Below are positions 33,357 to 42,047 of a stretch of 64,000 nt of DNA, piece after piece. The notes beneath the pieces are model-generated. The model was not told where the DNA came from. It saw nothing but the letters and a program-made list of their open reading frames with translations, and did no database searches. A program made the translations under genes and the position numbers. The stretch comes from Microbulbifer okhotskensis (GTDB lineage: Bacteria; Pseudomonadota; Gammaproteobacteria; Pseudomonadales; Cellvibrionaceae): NCBI RefSeq assembly GCF_023895975.1, contig NZ_JALBWM010000001.1, positions 49,034 to 113,033 on the forward strand. Reading direction: 5' to 3'. Positions within the stretch are counted from its first letter, which is position 1. Each line of letters starts with the position of its first letter.

Positions 33357-35750
33357 ATGTCTATTTGCAGGCACCTTGCCGCACTGTGTTTTCTGGTTTT
33401 CAGCGCAACAGTGAATGCTGAAAGTATCGCCGAGTACACTGCGGGTATGCAAAGGCACAGCGGTTTTCATGATTTTTATTGGGATGGTAGCAGTGGTCGG
33501 GTGCTGTTGGAGGTCAGTGAGTTTGACCGAGAGCTGCTCCTTCTGACCGGCCTCGCCCAAGGACTGGGGTCCAATCCGGTGGGATTGGACCGCAATCAGG
33601 CTGGAGAGAGCCGCCTGGTGAAATTCCAGCGCTCGGGTAACAAGGTGTTATTGCATCAAGTTAATCTTAAGTACCGCGCCCAGTCTGAAAATGCTGCAGA
33701 GCGCCGCGCGGTCGAAGAGGCTTTTGCCTCATCAGTACTTTGGGGTTTCACCGTCCTGGTTCAGGACGAAGGTACTGTCCTGGTTGACTTTACCCCCTTC
33801 CTGTTGAGTGATCAGCACGGTATTGCGGCGCGCTTAAAGGGCGCAGAGCAAGGCAGTTACAGTGTGGATAAAGCCAAGTCGGCTATTTATCTGTCGCGGA
33901 CCAAAAACTTCCCCAAGAATAGTGAATTTGAGGCCCAGTTGACCTTTTTTGGCTCAGTGCCGGGAAAATATTTACGGGAAGTGGTGCCGACGGCATCCCT
34001 GGTCTCACTGCGCCAGCATATCTCCCTAGTCGAATTGCCCGATAACGATTATGTGCCGCGCCGTTTCCACAGCCGCAGTGGCTATTTTCCGTTTGCCTAC
34101 CGGGACTACGCCACAGCGATTGAAAAACCCTTGGACCAGCGCTATATCTATCGCCATCGTCTGGAAAAAAAGGCGGGAACGGATGAAGCTGTGGAGCCGA
34201 TTGTTTACTACGTCGACCCAGGCGTGCCAGAGCCGGTACGCAGTGCTCTGATCGAGGGGGCCAGCTGGTGGGACCAGGCTTTTGCCGCTGCCGGCTTTAA
34301 AAAGGCTTTCCGCGTGGAGATTCTACCGGAAGATGTCGATCCCCTGGATGTGCGCTACAACGTGATCAACTGGGTTCACCGCTCGACCCGGGGCTGGTCT
34401 TACGGCTACTCAGTCTACGATCCGCGCACAGGAGAAATCCTCAAAGGGAATGTGACCTTGGGCTCCCTGCGGGTGCGCCAGGATTTCCTGATTGCGCAGG
34501 GGCTTTTACAGCCCTATAGCGGTGATTCAATCGGTACCGAGCAGTTAAAAGCCATGGCTTTGGCGCGAATTCGCCAGCTGTCGGCCCATGAGGTGGGGCA
34601 TACATTGGGCTTGGCCCATAACTTTGCTGCCAGTGCCGAGGAGCGTGCATCGGTGATGGACTACCCAGCGCCGTTGGCCTCTCTGGCGGGTAATAAGCTG
34701 GACCTTGCGAGGGCTTATGCCACCGGTATTGGCGTCTGGGACAAGTTGGCAATTCGGTATGGTTACGGTGGGGGTGACGGTGAAGCGGCTTACCTGGAAG
34801 GGATAATCGCCGAGGCTAAGGCAGAAAAACTGCGCTTTATCTCTGATCCAGACTCTCGTGCCATCAACAATGCCCATGCGGTTTCTCACTTGTGGGATAA
34901 CGGTACTGACCCCCTGGCTGAATTCCAGCGTATGGTGGAACTGAGGCGCCACGCACTAAATAGTTTCTCTACGGCGGCAATCCCGGATTCCGCCCCTCGT
35001 TCAGATCTGGAAGAAACCCTGGTGCCGGTTTATTACGGACTTCGATATCAGGCTGAGGCTGTGGGTAAATTAGTCGGTGGCCTGGATTACGATTATGTTT
35101 ATAACGACACTGAACGAAACAGCTATACCCTAGTGCCCGCCGAGAGGCAGCAGCGGGCGATAGAGGTATTGATGGGCACTCTCTCTCCGGAATTTCTCAC
35201 TCTGCCGGAACAGGTTTTACAATTAATCCCACCCAAGTCATACGGTTACGAGCGCACTATTGAAAGCTTCCCGTCCTATACCGGTGTGGCTTTTGATGGG
35301 GTGGCGTTAGCGGAGGCTGCCGCAGGGCATACGCTGTCTATCCTGATGGATTCCCAGCGCGCTGCGCGAATGAATCAGCAGAGTGCGCGCAGTAGTGAGA
35401 TACCGGGTTTTGGTAGTCTTCTGCATAAGCTCACAGCATTGTCTCTCGATAGTGATCGTTATACAGGACTGCAGGCGAGTATTCACCAGCGAGTGAACCA
35501 TGTTTATATCGAGCGGCTGATGTTGCTCGCCAGTAATAAAGACGCAGATGAATCGGTGCGCGCTAAGGCGCATCTGGAGCTGGCGAAATTCCTGCAGGCG
35601 ATGGGCTCCAAAAAATTATTTGGTGACGATCCTGAGGGCTACAGTGCTCACTATTACTATGAGGCGCAACGCATAGATGCTTTTAAGCGGGGCGAGCTTG
35701 AAGTGATCCCCGATGCGGTTAAACCCATGCCTCCGGGCTCACCAATCTGA
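33357..35750 (+). CDS. Exported zinc-dependent metalloprotease (DUF5117/DUF4953 type)
   Basis: A 797-residue protein with a signal peptide (1-21, TVNA). The zinc site is HEVGHTLGLAHN (His411, Glu412, His415, His421), a metzincin-type motif, with a Met-turn SVMDYPAP about 20 residues later. The N-terminal domain (SGRVLLEVSEFDRELLLLT, SLRQHISLVELPD, SRSGYFPFAYRDY) and the long C-terminal part match the DUF5117 and DUF4953 arrangement of large bacterial zinc peptidases. GAGGGG lies before the ATG. It stands alone. The likely job is extracellular or periplasmic protein degradation. Confidence 0.92.
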   Translation: MSICRHLAALCFLVFSATVNAESIAEYTAGMQRHSGFHDFYWDGSSGRVLLEVSEFDRELLLLTGLAQGLGSNPVGLDRNQAGESRLVKFQRSGNKVLLHQVNLKYRAQSENAAERRAVEEAFASSVLWGFTVLVQDEGTVLVDFTPFLLSDQHGIAARLKGAEQGSYSVDKAKSAIYLSRTKNFPKNSEFEAQLTFFGSVPGKYLREVVPTASLVSLRQHISLVELPDNDYVPRRFHSRSGYFPFAYRDYATAIEKPLDQRYIYRHRLEKKAGTDEAVEPIVYYVDPGVPEPVRSALIEGASWWDQAFAAAGFKKAFRVEILPEDVDPLDVRYNVINWVHRSTRGWSYGYSVYDPRTGEILKGNVTLGSLRVRQDFLIAQGLLQPYSGDSIGTEQLKAMALARIRQLSAHEVGHTLGLAHNFAASAEERASVMDYPAPLASLAGNKLDLARAYATGIGVWDKLAIRYGYGGGDGEAAYLEGIIAEAKAEKLRFISDPDSRAINNAHAVSHLWDNGTDPLAEFQRMVELRRHALNSFSTAAIPDSAPRSDLEETLVPVYYGLRYQAEAVGKLVGGLDYDYVYNDTERNSYTLVPAERQQRAIEVLMGTLSPEFLTLPEQVLQLIPPKSYGYERTIESFPSYTGVAFDGVALAEAAAGHTLSILMDSQRAARMNQQSARSSEIPGFGSLLHKLTALSLDSDRYTGLQASIHQRVNHVYIERLMLLASNKDADESVRAKAHLELAKFLQAMGSKKLFGDDPEGYSAHYYYEAQRIDAFKRGELEVIPDAVKPMPPGSPI

Positions 35751-35764
35751 TTCAGTCTGGTTGC

Positions 35765-35798
35765 GTCCAGCTGCGCCCAGCGGGACAGCTGGCTGGAC
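35765..35798. terminator. Imperfect hairpin between convergent genes
   Basis: GTCCAG at 35765 pairs with CTGGAC at 35793, with further CAGCTG/CAGCTG complementarity inside. It sits between the metalloprotease stop and the convergent transglutaminase-like gene. It has no T-tract, so termination is only likely. Confidence 0.42.
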
Positions 35799-35812
35799 CT
35801 GCCGGATCAGGC

Positions 35813-36643
35813 TTAGCCGCGGATAAACTGGGATTTCTTTATCCAGTGATTACCGCGATATTGCCGGGTGGGAGCGGGATTGCTTTTGGCCCAGAAAAAG
35901 TGCCGGTTAAATTGAAACTCCGCATCGTAGCCTTCCGCCAGTGCTGCCAATGGCATTGCCTGCCAGCTGGTTTTGCGCCGCTTGCTCGTGGCCTCCAATA
36001 GGTATTCCTGATTATTCAGGATAGCCACTACCCAAGCGTGACCCTGGCCTTTGTGAGTGCCCAGTGCCACTCTCGCATCCACACCCAGCTCAATTAGCCA
36101 GTCCGCCAATAAGATAGCGTGATCTTCGCAGTCACCGCGCTTTTGATAATAGGCCTGGCGGGATGTCTGCCAAATATCTGCCAACCCGGCGTATTGCAGG
36201 TGATCGTATTGATATTCCTTATTTATTGCCAGTGTGTATAGCGGCACCCACAGCTGACGGGTTTTAAATGGCTTAAACCCCACCAGATAGCTGCTGGCAA
36301 AGTGGTGCTGCTGATCCAGCCCGCGGGCTGAAGCGGTCACCGATTCAATGCCTTGCCAATTCCAGACAGATATATGCGCACTCTCCTCCAGTGAACGTCG
36401 ATCAACCACTTTCTGAATAGTCTCTTCTGCCAGCGGGTGTTGAGTGCCCACCACACGGACGATACCACCCTGGGAGTCCTTGACTGAAGCCGTGCTGCTG
36501 CCATCAAACGTTCGTAAGTTATCTGAAAGTGGACCTGCTAACGGGTTCTCAGCCCGGGGCTCTAGATTGCACGCACGCCGGATAAGCTCGGGAGCTATTA
36601 GTGCCAGAGACAGTATTAGTATTGCGGGAAACCACTTGCGCAC
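35813..36643 (-). CDS. Transglutaminase-like cysteine protease/peptidase-fold protein
   Basis: A 276-residue protein with an N-terminal membrane anchor or signal (residues 5-20). The catalytic core is of transglutaminase-like type: Cys172 in KRGDCEDHAILLADWL, His202 in GQGHAWVV and an acidic third residue around Glu217. Bacterial members act as proteases or amidases on the envelope. It is four bases downstream of the DUF350 gene, so the two form an operon. Confidence 0.85.
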   Translation of the reverse strand: MRKWFPAILILSLALIAPELIRRACNLEPRAENPLAGPLSDNLRTFDGSSTASVKDSQGGIVRVVGTQHPLAEETIQKVVDRRSLEESAHISVWNWQGIESVTASARGLDQQHHFASSYLVGFKPFKTRQLWVPLYTLAINKEYQYDHLQYAGLADIWQTSRQAYYQKRGDCEDHAILLADWLIELGVDARVALGTHKGQGHAWVVAILNNQEYLLEATSKRRKTSWQAMPLAALAEGYDAEFQFNRHFFWAKSNPAPTRQYRGNHWIKKSQFIRG

Positions 36644-36647
36644 AGGA

Positions 36648-36878
36648 CTATCCTTTTAGCCCAAAGGAGATAATGATGGCTACGAAAATCAAGATGGTTG
36701 AGGCAAAAATTGACACAGCAATATTACCATTTTTGAGTTCACCTTCAATGTCAACAGTGCGCAGTAATTTTTTATCGATTGTAATTAATGCGGCGATACC
36801 AACAAACAAAGCCATTAATGTATAAATCAGATTAATACCGAGGTTAAAGAGCGTTGCCGTTAAAAATTCTAGTTCCAT
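36648..36878 (-). CDS. DUF350 small membrane protein
   Basis: A 76-residue protein with two membrane helices (~10-32 and ~55-74) and the DUF350 loop (ITIDKKLLRTVDIEGELKNGNIAVSIF). DUF350 proteins are small inner-membrane proteins of unknown activity. It is followed at four bases by the transglutaminase-like gene, a pairing that suggests that the two proteins act together at the membrane. Confidence 0.85.
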   Translation of the reverse strand: MELEFLTATLFNLGINLIYTLMALFVGIAALITIDKKLLRTVDIEGELKNGNIAVSIFASTILIFVAIIISFGLKG

Positions 36879-37044
36879 ATGTTCTGCCGTGTAATTGTAG
36901 TTTTTGTATCAGTTAACAGTGCGTTGATTTATCTGGAAAGTCAAATTTACTGCAAAGATTATCATATTTTAGGTATGTTGATGGGTCTGAATATTCTCCT
37001 TGGTTTTGGGGTGAATATTTATTATTAGAGAGGTAGATTTGTAT

Positions 37045-37212
37045 ATGCATTTCAACAGCCTGTTAGGTCAGAAGGAAATCAGCGATATCCTGACTAATTC
37101 AATTACGGATAAGTATCTTTCCTACCGCGCGATGGAGCTTCTGGAAAAAATGACTGAATCCAATAATGAAATTTCTCTGCCTGTAGAAAGATTGGCCACT
37201 ATGGATTTGTAA
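37045..37212 (+). CDS. Short hypothetical ORF, possibly a gene remnant
   Basis: A 55-residue frame starts at ATG 37045, with GAGAGG eleven bases upstream, and ends TAA. The peptide is soluble and helical (EISDILTNSITDKYLS, YRAMELLEKMTESNN) and ends LPVERLATMDL. The last third faintly resembles the C-terminal end of LacI-type regulators, so it may be a remnant like the pseudogene that follows. I do not recognise it as a whole gene. Confidence 0.4.
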   Translation: MHFNSLLGQKEISDILTNSITDKYLSYRAMELLEKMTESNNEISLPVERLATMDL

Positions 37213-37391
37213 CATGTTTAATTTAATGATCAAGTAACAACAGGTGATTCAGGATGAAAAGTAAGCGTTAGAATTTCACCTTGATCCGTGGTTTAGCTTG
37301 CTGTAAAAAATGAGGAAGGTTTTTTTTCGGGACTGTTAAGATGGCTGAACTATGCTGAGTAGTTGTTTGTCAGAGCTGTAAGGAGGTACTG

Positions 37392-38164
37392 GTGACAAAG
37401 TTCGCCCTTTTCGGATAGGTCATATAGATTTATCATTTCATGATGCCAGTGCCGGGGAGCTTAAGATATCTCTCGATAATTTGGGGCATGTTATTGAGTG
37501 TTGCACCGCCCTTATGGAGACATGTTCAAAATTCTGGGTAATAACCAGGTGGACCTTTTGGTGTCCGCCTGGTTACCTGCCAGCCATCAGAAATATTTAG
37601 CGAGAATAAAAATTGAATTCGCAAGCTAACGGGGGTTTATGAGCCTCTTTGTATCAGGGGGAGGCGGTCAATGTGCCCAAGGGTAGTTTTTGCTGTTTCC
37701 AATTTGCCAAACCCGAAGTGCTGACACCTCTGGTGTGACGTATTAAAAGCACTAATCCCGGTGCCGGTATTCGTCGTTTCTCTAGGGGGATACTTGAAGC
37801 CAAGGGATTGGCCGAAGCCGGTTATTACATTGCCTCCAACAGTGAAGCAGAATATTTTGATCCTTTTTAGGACGTGCTTGATTCTGGAGGCTGAATTGTA
37901 ATCCCACTGTGGCATCCGCAACTTCTGCATTTAACACTATATCATCAGAGCATCAGAGCATCAGAGCATCAGAGCATCAGAGCATCAGAGCATCAGAGTA
38001 TCAGAGTATCAGAGTATCAGAGTGGATTGTTGGGGGGTGTTCACCAAGCCAGACTGCTGCTAAGGAGAGAAGCTGAACCTCTAATCGGAGAGGCGACGCT
38101 AAAGGCCCATGCCAGCTTATATTTGGATAATGATAGGGTTATCGAACTGAACGATAAGCTGTAG
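37392..38164 (+). pseudogene. Decayed OpuAC-type (glycine betaine) ABC substrate-binding protein
   Basis: A strong ribosome site (AAGGAGG) precedes GTG 37392. The frame then reads TKFALF and, after a loss of one T in the T run near 37410, RIGHIDLSFHDASAGEL. A second shift near 37520 restores MFKILGNNQVDLLVSAWLP and SHQKYLARI. Further pieces are LAKPEVL, NPGAGIRRFSRGI, GYYIASNSEAEYF (with TGA and TAG stops), IPLWHPQLLH, an inserted octamer repeat, then GGLLGGVHQARLLLRREAE and DNDRVIELNDKL to TAG 38164. The order of pieces fits the OpuAC (PF04069) family from my recollection of it. At least three frameshifts and three stops rule out function. Confidence 0.85.
37944..38023. repeat. Ten-copy octamer tandem repeat
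   Basis: Ten perfect head-to-tail 8-base units run from 37944 to 38023: six ATCAGAGC followed by four ATCAGAGT. The period is not a multiple of three, so copy-number change shifts reading frames. It lies inside the decayed OpuAC-type gene, between the fragments ending LWHPQLLH and starting GGLLGG. Confidence 0.98.
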
Positions 38165-38243
38165 TCTTTGCAAAAAATACAATGACGAGTAGCTTTTATT
38201 CAAGCCTATCCAGGCGATTGCCTGAATAGGCTGTTGAGTTTGA

Positions 38244-38537
38244 TTAGCTATCAATCTCGGCCATTTCATTCAATACAAACTCATCCACGGCGCCCTCGGT
38301 CGCTTTCATATAGTCTTCCAGGTGCTTGTTGTTCATATGAGTTTGCCAGAGGCTGCGGCTCTCCCAATTCTCATAGAATAAAAAGTGGGCCGGGTTGCTA
38401 TTGTCCTGATGCAAGTTGTAATTAATACAGCCCGATTCAGCCCGGGTGGTATTAATAAGCTTTAAGAGTTCAGATTTCACCAGGTCAATTTTATCGGCCT
38501 TGGCTTTGATGTGGGCGACAATAGTAAGTTTACCCAT
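38244..38537 (-). CDS. Putative quinol monooxygenase (ABM/YgiN-like)
   Basis: A 97-residue ABM-fold protein: GKLTIVAHIKAKADKID, then LVKSELLKLINTTRAESGCINY, NLHQDNSNPAHFLFYENWES and the helix SLWQTHMNNKHLEDYM. This order is the hallmark of YgiN-type enzymes, which oxidise quinols or aromatic metabolites without cofactor. It is divergent from the LysR gene at 38762 across a 224-base spacer, so that regulator probably controls it. Confidence 0.88.
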   Translation of the reverse strand: MGKLTIVAHIKAKADKIDLVKSELLKLINTTRAESGCINYNLHQDNSNPAHFLFYENWESRSLWQTHMNNKHLEDYMKATEGAVDEFVLNEMAEIDS

Positions 38538-38761
38538 GTAAACACCTCTCTGTTCCGGTATGTATTAAATGAATTTGAGATCAAACACAGCTTTTCAATA
38601 GCCCACAGGGGAGCCTTAGAAGAAGCATCAAACCACTTGGTTTGGCTGTTTCTCTTCCCGAAAACTGCTTGGGTATTGAGCTGATCTACGTATTCTAGCT
38701 ATAGATTGACCTGCTAAAAACACTATAATCTTTGAATCTTTATCAAAAATAAATTGACAAT

Positions 38762-39706
38762 ATGCAACTTGAAGACTTGCAGGTCATCTTGAAAGTAGCT
38801 GAGTTCCGCAGTATTACGGCCGCTGCAGCTAGCCTCGATCTGCGTACTGCAACGGCGAGTGCTGCGATCAAGCGGGTGGAAAGCGCCCTGGGTGTCGATT
38901 TGTTTATCCGCACGACCAGGCAGTTGCGCCTATCCAGCGCAGGGGAGCGGTTTATTCCCAAGTGTGAGGAGGCGCTGCTGACGCTGGAGCTGGCAAGGCA
39001 GGATTTGAAAGAGGAGGGCGGGCAAATTGATGGGGAGCTGCGCATTGGGGCCTCCTCTGACCTGGGGCGCAATCTTGTAACGCCTTGGTTGGATGAGTTG
39101 TTACTGTGTCATCCGGGCCTGAGCCTTAAAGTGAATATCAGCGATAGCCATGTCGACTTCTATCGGGACCCGGTGGATATTGCACTGCGCTATGGGCCCC
39201 CGGCTGATGCTAATCTTTACGGTTTTAAAATTTGCCCGGTGCCACGTTTATTGTGTGCGGCACCGGCATATCTGCAAGAAATAGATGCTCCCCTAACACC
39301 AGATGACCTCTCCTCGCACAATGGTCTTTTTTATCAGCTACACGAAATCGTCCACAGCAGTTGGGAGTTTCACCGAGGCGGAGATATATACAAGGTGCGC
39401 ATGTCTGGAAATCGATCTTCGAACGATGGCGATCTGGTACGGCGTTGGTGTACCTCTGGCTATGGGCTGGCAATAAAGTCCTGCCTGGATATGTCTACGG
39501 ATTTACTTTCGGGAAAGGTTCTTGCGGTTATGCAGGAGTATAAGCCCAAGTCGACAGAGCTCTGGCTGGTGTCCCCCGGCCGGCAGTCGATAACGCCGAC
39601 CGTGCGGTTGGTGCGCGATACACTGAGAAATCGATGCGCTGAGGTCCTAAAGCAATTAGTGGATAGTGGGATACTTGCGCAACAGGATTTAGAGATGCTG
39701 GAGTGA
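38762..39706 (+). CDS. LysR-family transcriptional regulator
   Basis: A 314-residue protein. The N-terminal winged helix is clear (LQVILKVAEFRSITAAAASL, TATASAAIKRVESALGVDL, FIRTTRQLRLSSAGERFI), followed by a periplasmic-binding-protein-like effector domain from residue ~90 (GELRIGASSDLGRNLVTPW). It is divergent from the YgiN-like gene, the standard arrangement for a LysR regulator and its target. AT-rich DNA (AAAAATAAATTGACAAT) precedes the ATG. The inducer is unknown, perhaps a quinone or reactive electrophile. Confidence 0.92.
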   Translation: MQLEDLQVILKVAEFRSITAAAASLDLRTATASAAIKRVESALGVDLFIRTTRQLRLSSAGERFIPKCEEALLTLELARQDLKEEGGQIDGELRIGASSDLGRNLVTPWLDELLLCHPGLSLKVNISDSHVDFYRDPVDIALRYGPPADANLYGFKICPVPRLLCAAPAYLQEIDAPLTPDDLSSHNGLFYQLHEIVHSSWEFHRGGDIYKVRMSGNRSSNDGDLVRRWCTSGYGLAIKSCLDMSTDLLSGKVLAVMQEYKPKSTELWLVSPGRQSITPTVRLVRDTLRNRCAEVLKQLVDSGILAQQDLEMLE

Positions 39707-39803
39707 GCGGGGCAATAATTTATACGCAGGGTTTATGGGCTGAAGTAGAAGAAATGACCGCCACTGAACAGATAAAAATGAGCGGTTCAGGTCGTGGATA
39801 AAA

Positions 39804-39828
39804 GGGAGGGAGCTTTCGCTCCCCCTCC
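39804..39828 (-). terminator. Terminator after the subtilisin gene
   Basis: GGGAGGGAGC and GCTCCCCCTCC form a strong GC-rich hairpin with a TTTC loop and one bulge. On the minus strand CTTTTATCC follows. It lies about 30 bases downstream of the protease stop and before the convergent LysR end. Confidence 0.65.
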
Positions 39829-39858
39829 ATTGTCAGACCCGGCTAATACTTTACAGTG

Positions 39859-41364
39859 TTAGATTAAGCCGGAACAGCCATTGAGGCTGAGGTAGTCATA
39901 GGCTGCCTTGGCTTGCACCAGGCCATAACCATAGGCGTTGTCCCGCCCAGCGTCACCGAGGTCTTCAGCGGTGGCAGTGAGGGCATTGCGGATTTCCGTA
40001 TTGCTGCAATTGGGAAAGTGGCTCCATACCAGTGCTGTAACGCCGGCTACATGAGGCGTTGCCATAGACGTGCCATTGAAATACTCGTAGCTGGTGGCTT
40101 CATTCACCAAGTGCACGTTGGCACTCAGCTGCAACAGCAGAGCGGCGCCATCGATATCAGAGATACCTACGGAGGGAATGTTTGTGGCGGTGTCACCGAG
40201 AGTTGCACTGGAGAGCAGGCCGTCTTCGTTATTGTAAACAATTGCGCCGACACCTCCGCCAGATTCACAATTCAATACTTTTTCCGCAAAGCTGATATTA
40301 CCCCGTTCAATCAGGCAAAGTTTGCCTGCCGCACTGATACAGGCAGATTCGGCGGTACCGCAGTCCTCAAGATAGCCAGTAATTTCTCCAGCTGGAGTGC
40401 CGGAGATTGGGGCGGCTTCAACTTCAGTTCCATTGAGGGTAAGAGAGGAAATACGGCCGGTGTTGGTGGGCACAGAAGAAAGTACCTGCACACCGGGTGC
40501 AGATAGCTCGACTTGATTGGTTTGCTGTGATGAAGACCAAATTTCTTTGCTGCTGTCGATAGCACCTACAGAGAGCACCGACGAGTAGGAGGCGGGGTAA
40601 GAATGTGCTGTGTTGCCGTCGTTACCAGCGGCAGCAATGGACAGGATGCCGCGGCGATTCAGACTGCTGAATGCTCTTCTTTCAAAGGCGTTGGGGCTTT
40701 CACCTCCCAAGCTCATATTGATAACATTCGCACCATTTTCGGCACAGACTTCTGCGGCTTCCATCAAGGAGGAAGAATAGGCCCAGCCGTCGCCGCCGAA
40801 GACTTTAACGATGTGCAGATTAATATTGCTGCTGGGCATAATCCCCGCGACGCCAGTGTCGTTATTCATGGCAGCGATGGTGCCGGCTACGTGGGTGCCG
40901 TGACCGCTCTGGTCTTCATACCAATTGCCTGCACCGTCGGGGTCGCTGCTGCCAGTTACGGCATTGCCAGACAAGTCTTCGTGTACGATATCGTAGCCGG
41001 AATCAATAATACAAATGGTGCGATTGCCAGCTTGGCTATCTCCCAGTTGATCTGCTTGCACCATGGGGATTCCGTAGGGAATATCTTGGGACATGGGATA
41101 GCGTTTTACGTCTTCTTCAATAAAAGCGATATCCGGATTGGAGCGCATCTCCTTCAGTGCTTCTGCGGAGAGGTGCGCAGCCATCGCGTTATGCCTACGT
41201 ATTTCAAGTGCCCTGCGGCCGCCCCTTTTATTCATAAATGAATTAACTGACTCACTCTTTCCGTGTTTAAAAGTGACGATATAACGCTTATCTTCAGCCG
41301 TGGCATGACCGGCTACAGCTAAAGTCAGCAGGCTAGCGGCAAACAGAGGAAAGGATTTTTTCAT
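39859..41364 (-). CDS. Secreted subtilisin-like (S8) serine protease with PA domain
   Basis: A 501-residue protease with a signal peptide (1-23, GHATA), an inhibitor-type propeptide (~26-90, RYIVTFKHGKSE, FIEEDVKRYP) and an S8 catalytic domain. The triad is Asp121 (IIDSGYD), His155 (GHGTHVAG) and Ser433 (NGTSMATPHVAG). Residues ~315-420 contain a protease-associated (PA) domain inserted before the catalytic Ser (GVGAIVYNNEDG, IPSVGIS). Several Cys could make disulfides. It should be exported, self-process and degrade extracellular protein. Confidence 0.94.
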   Translation of the reverse strand: MKKSFPLFAASLLTLAVAGHATAEDKRYIVTFKHGKSESVNSFMNKRGGRRALEIRRHNAMAAHLSAEALKEMRSNPDIAFIEEDVKRYPMSQDIPYGIPMVQADQLGDSQAGNRTICIIDSGYDIVHEDLSGNAVTGSSDPDGAGNWYEDQSGHGTHVAGTIAAMNNDTGVAGIMPSSNINLHIVKVFGGDGWAYSSSLMEAAEVCAENGANVINMSLGGESPNAFERRAFSSLNRRGILSIAAAGNDGNTAHSYPASYSSVLSVGAIDSSKEIWSSSQQTNQVELSAPGVQVLSSVPTNTGRISSLTLNGTEVEAAPISGTPAGEITGYLEDCGTAESACISAAGKLCLIERGNISFAEKVLNCESGGGVGAIVYNNEDGLLSSATLGDTATNIPSVGISDIDGAALLLQLSANVHLVNEATSYEYFNGTSMATPHVAGVTALVWSHFPNCSNTEIRNALTATAEDLGDAGRDNAYGYGLVQAKAAYDYLSLNGCSGLI

Positions 41365-42003
41365 TGGAGGCTCCTGATAGTTTATTTACTTATTATTCCT
41401 TTTATCGACAGCCATGCTTTCAAAATTATTTTGATAGTGGGGTTTTTAGGTGTCGACCTATGAAAGCTATCAGGCTTTTGATGTCGTATAAATAATCATT
41501 TGGAATTTGGTGGTTATTGGGGTTTTTTTTGAGTTATTTAATTTTGTCATTTTTTGTAAATGTTTGGTACGGATGTTTATAATTCATGCTTTGTTAGCGG
41601 TTTCATTTCTTGTTTGTTGATTTTTTGACGTTTTTTTTGCGTAGGATTTTTTCCGCTGTGAATGGGGTTATGGCTGCTACCTATTTTTTTATGCTGCGGG
41701 TGAGAAGCTTGGACAGGTAAGTGCTTAGATACGAGCGAAACATGAACGCTATGGTTAACTTAATAAATTGGAGGAATGGCTAGGCTAGGCTTTTAAAGTG
41801 GGCGAAGCTGTTTTTTGGGGGGGGAAGTTTTAAAGGTATTGCTTGGAAATTATGACTTGGAAGGGATCGCCAAGCTGGATGATATTGCAGATGGTTTCTT
41901 AAAATGATACTGCGTGATTAATGAAAGGAAGGTTTGGTGGCAATAGTAGAGGGTTCGCAACTTGTGGAACCTATTTGCTTTTTTCCTCTTTACCTGCAGC
42001 ATA
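41365..42003. other. AT-rich intergenic region, no gene seen
   Basis: About 640 bases lie between the start of the subtilisin gene and the terminator of the M16 gene. It is rich in T-runs and has no open frame with a plausible start and ribosome site. It presumably holds the subtilisin promoter near 41380-41420, but no clear boxes stand out. Confidence 0.6.
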
Positions 42004-42037
42004 CGGCATTCAGCCAAAAAATTTTGGCTGAATGCCG
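42004..42037. terminator. Strong 16-bp inverted repeat after the M16 gene
   Basis: A perfect 16-bp stem with a two-base loop (CGGCATTCAGCCAAAA with TTTTGGCTGAATGCCG), ten bases beyond the minus-strand M16 stop. Inside, AAAA/TTTT gives a weak apex. Stability and place suggest a terminator, possibly for both strands. Confidence 0.65.
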
Positions 42038-42047
42038 GGGTCAGACG

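Noticed and set aside
37944..38023. CRISPR array
   Set aside because: Units are 8 bases with no spacers; it is a simple tandem repeat.
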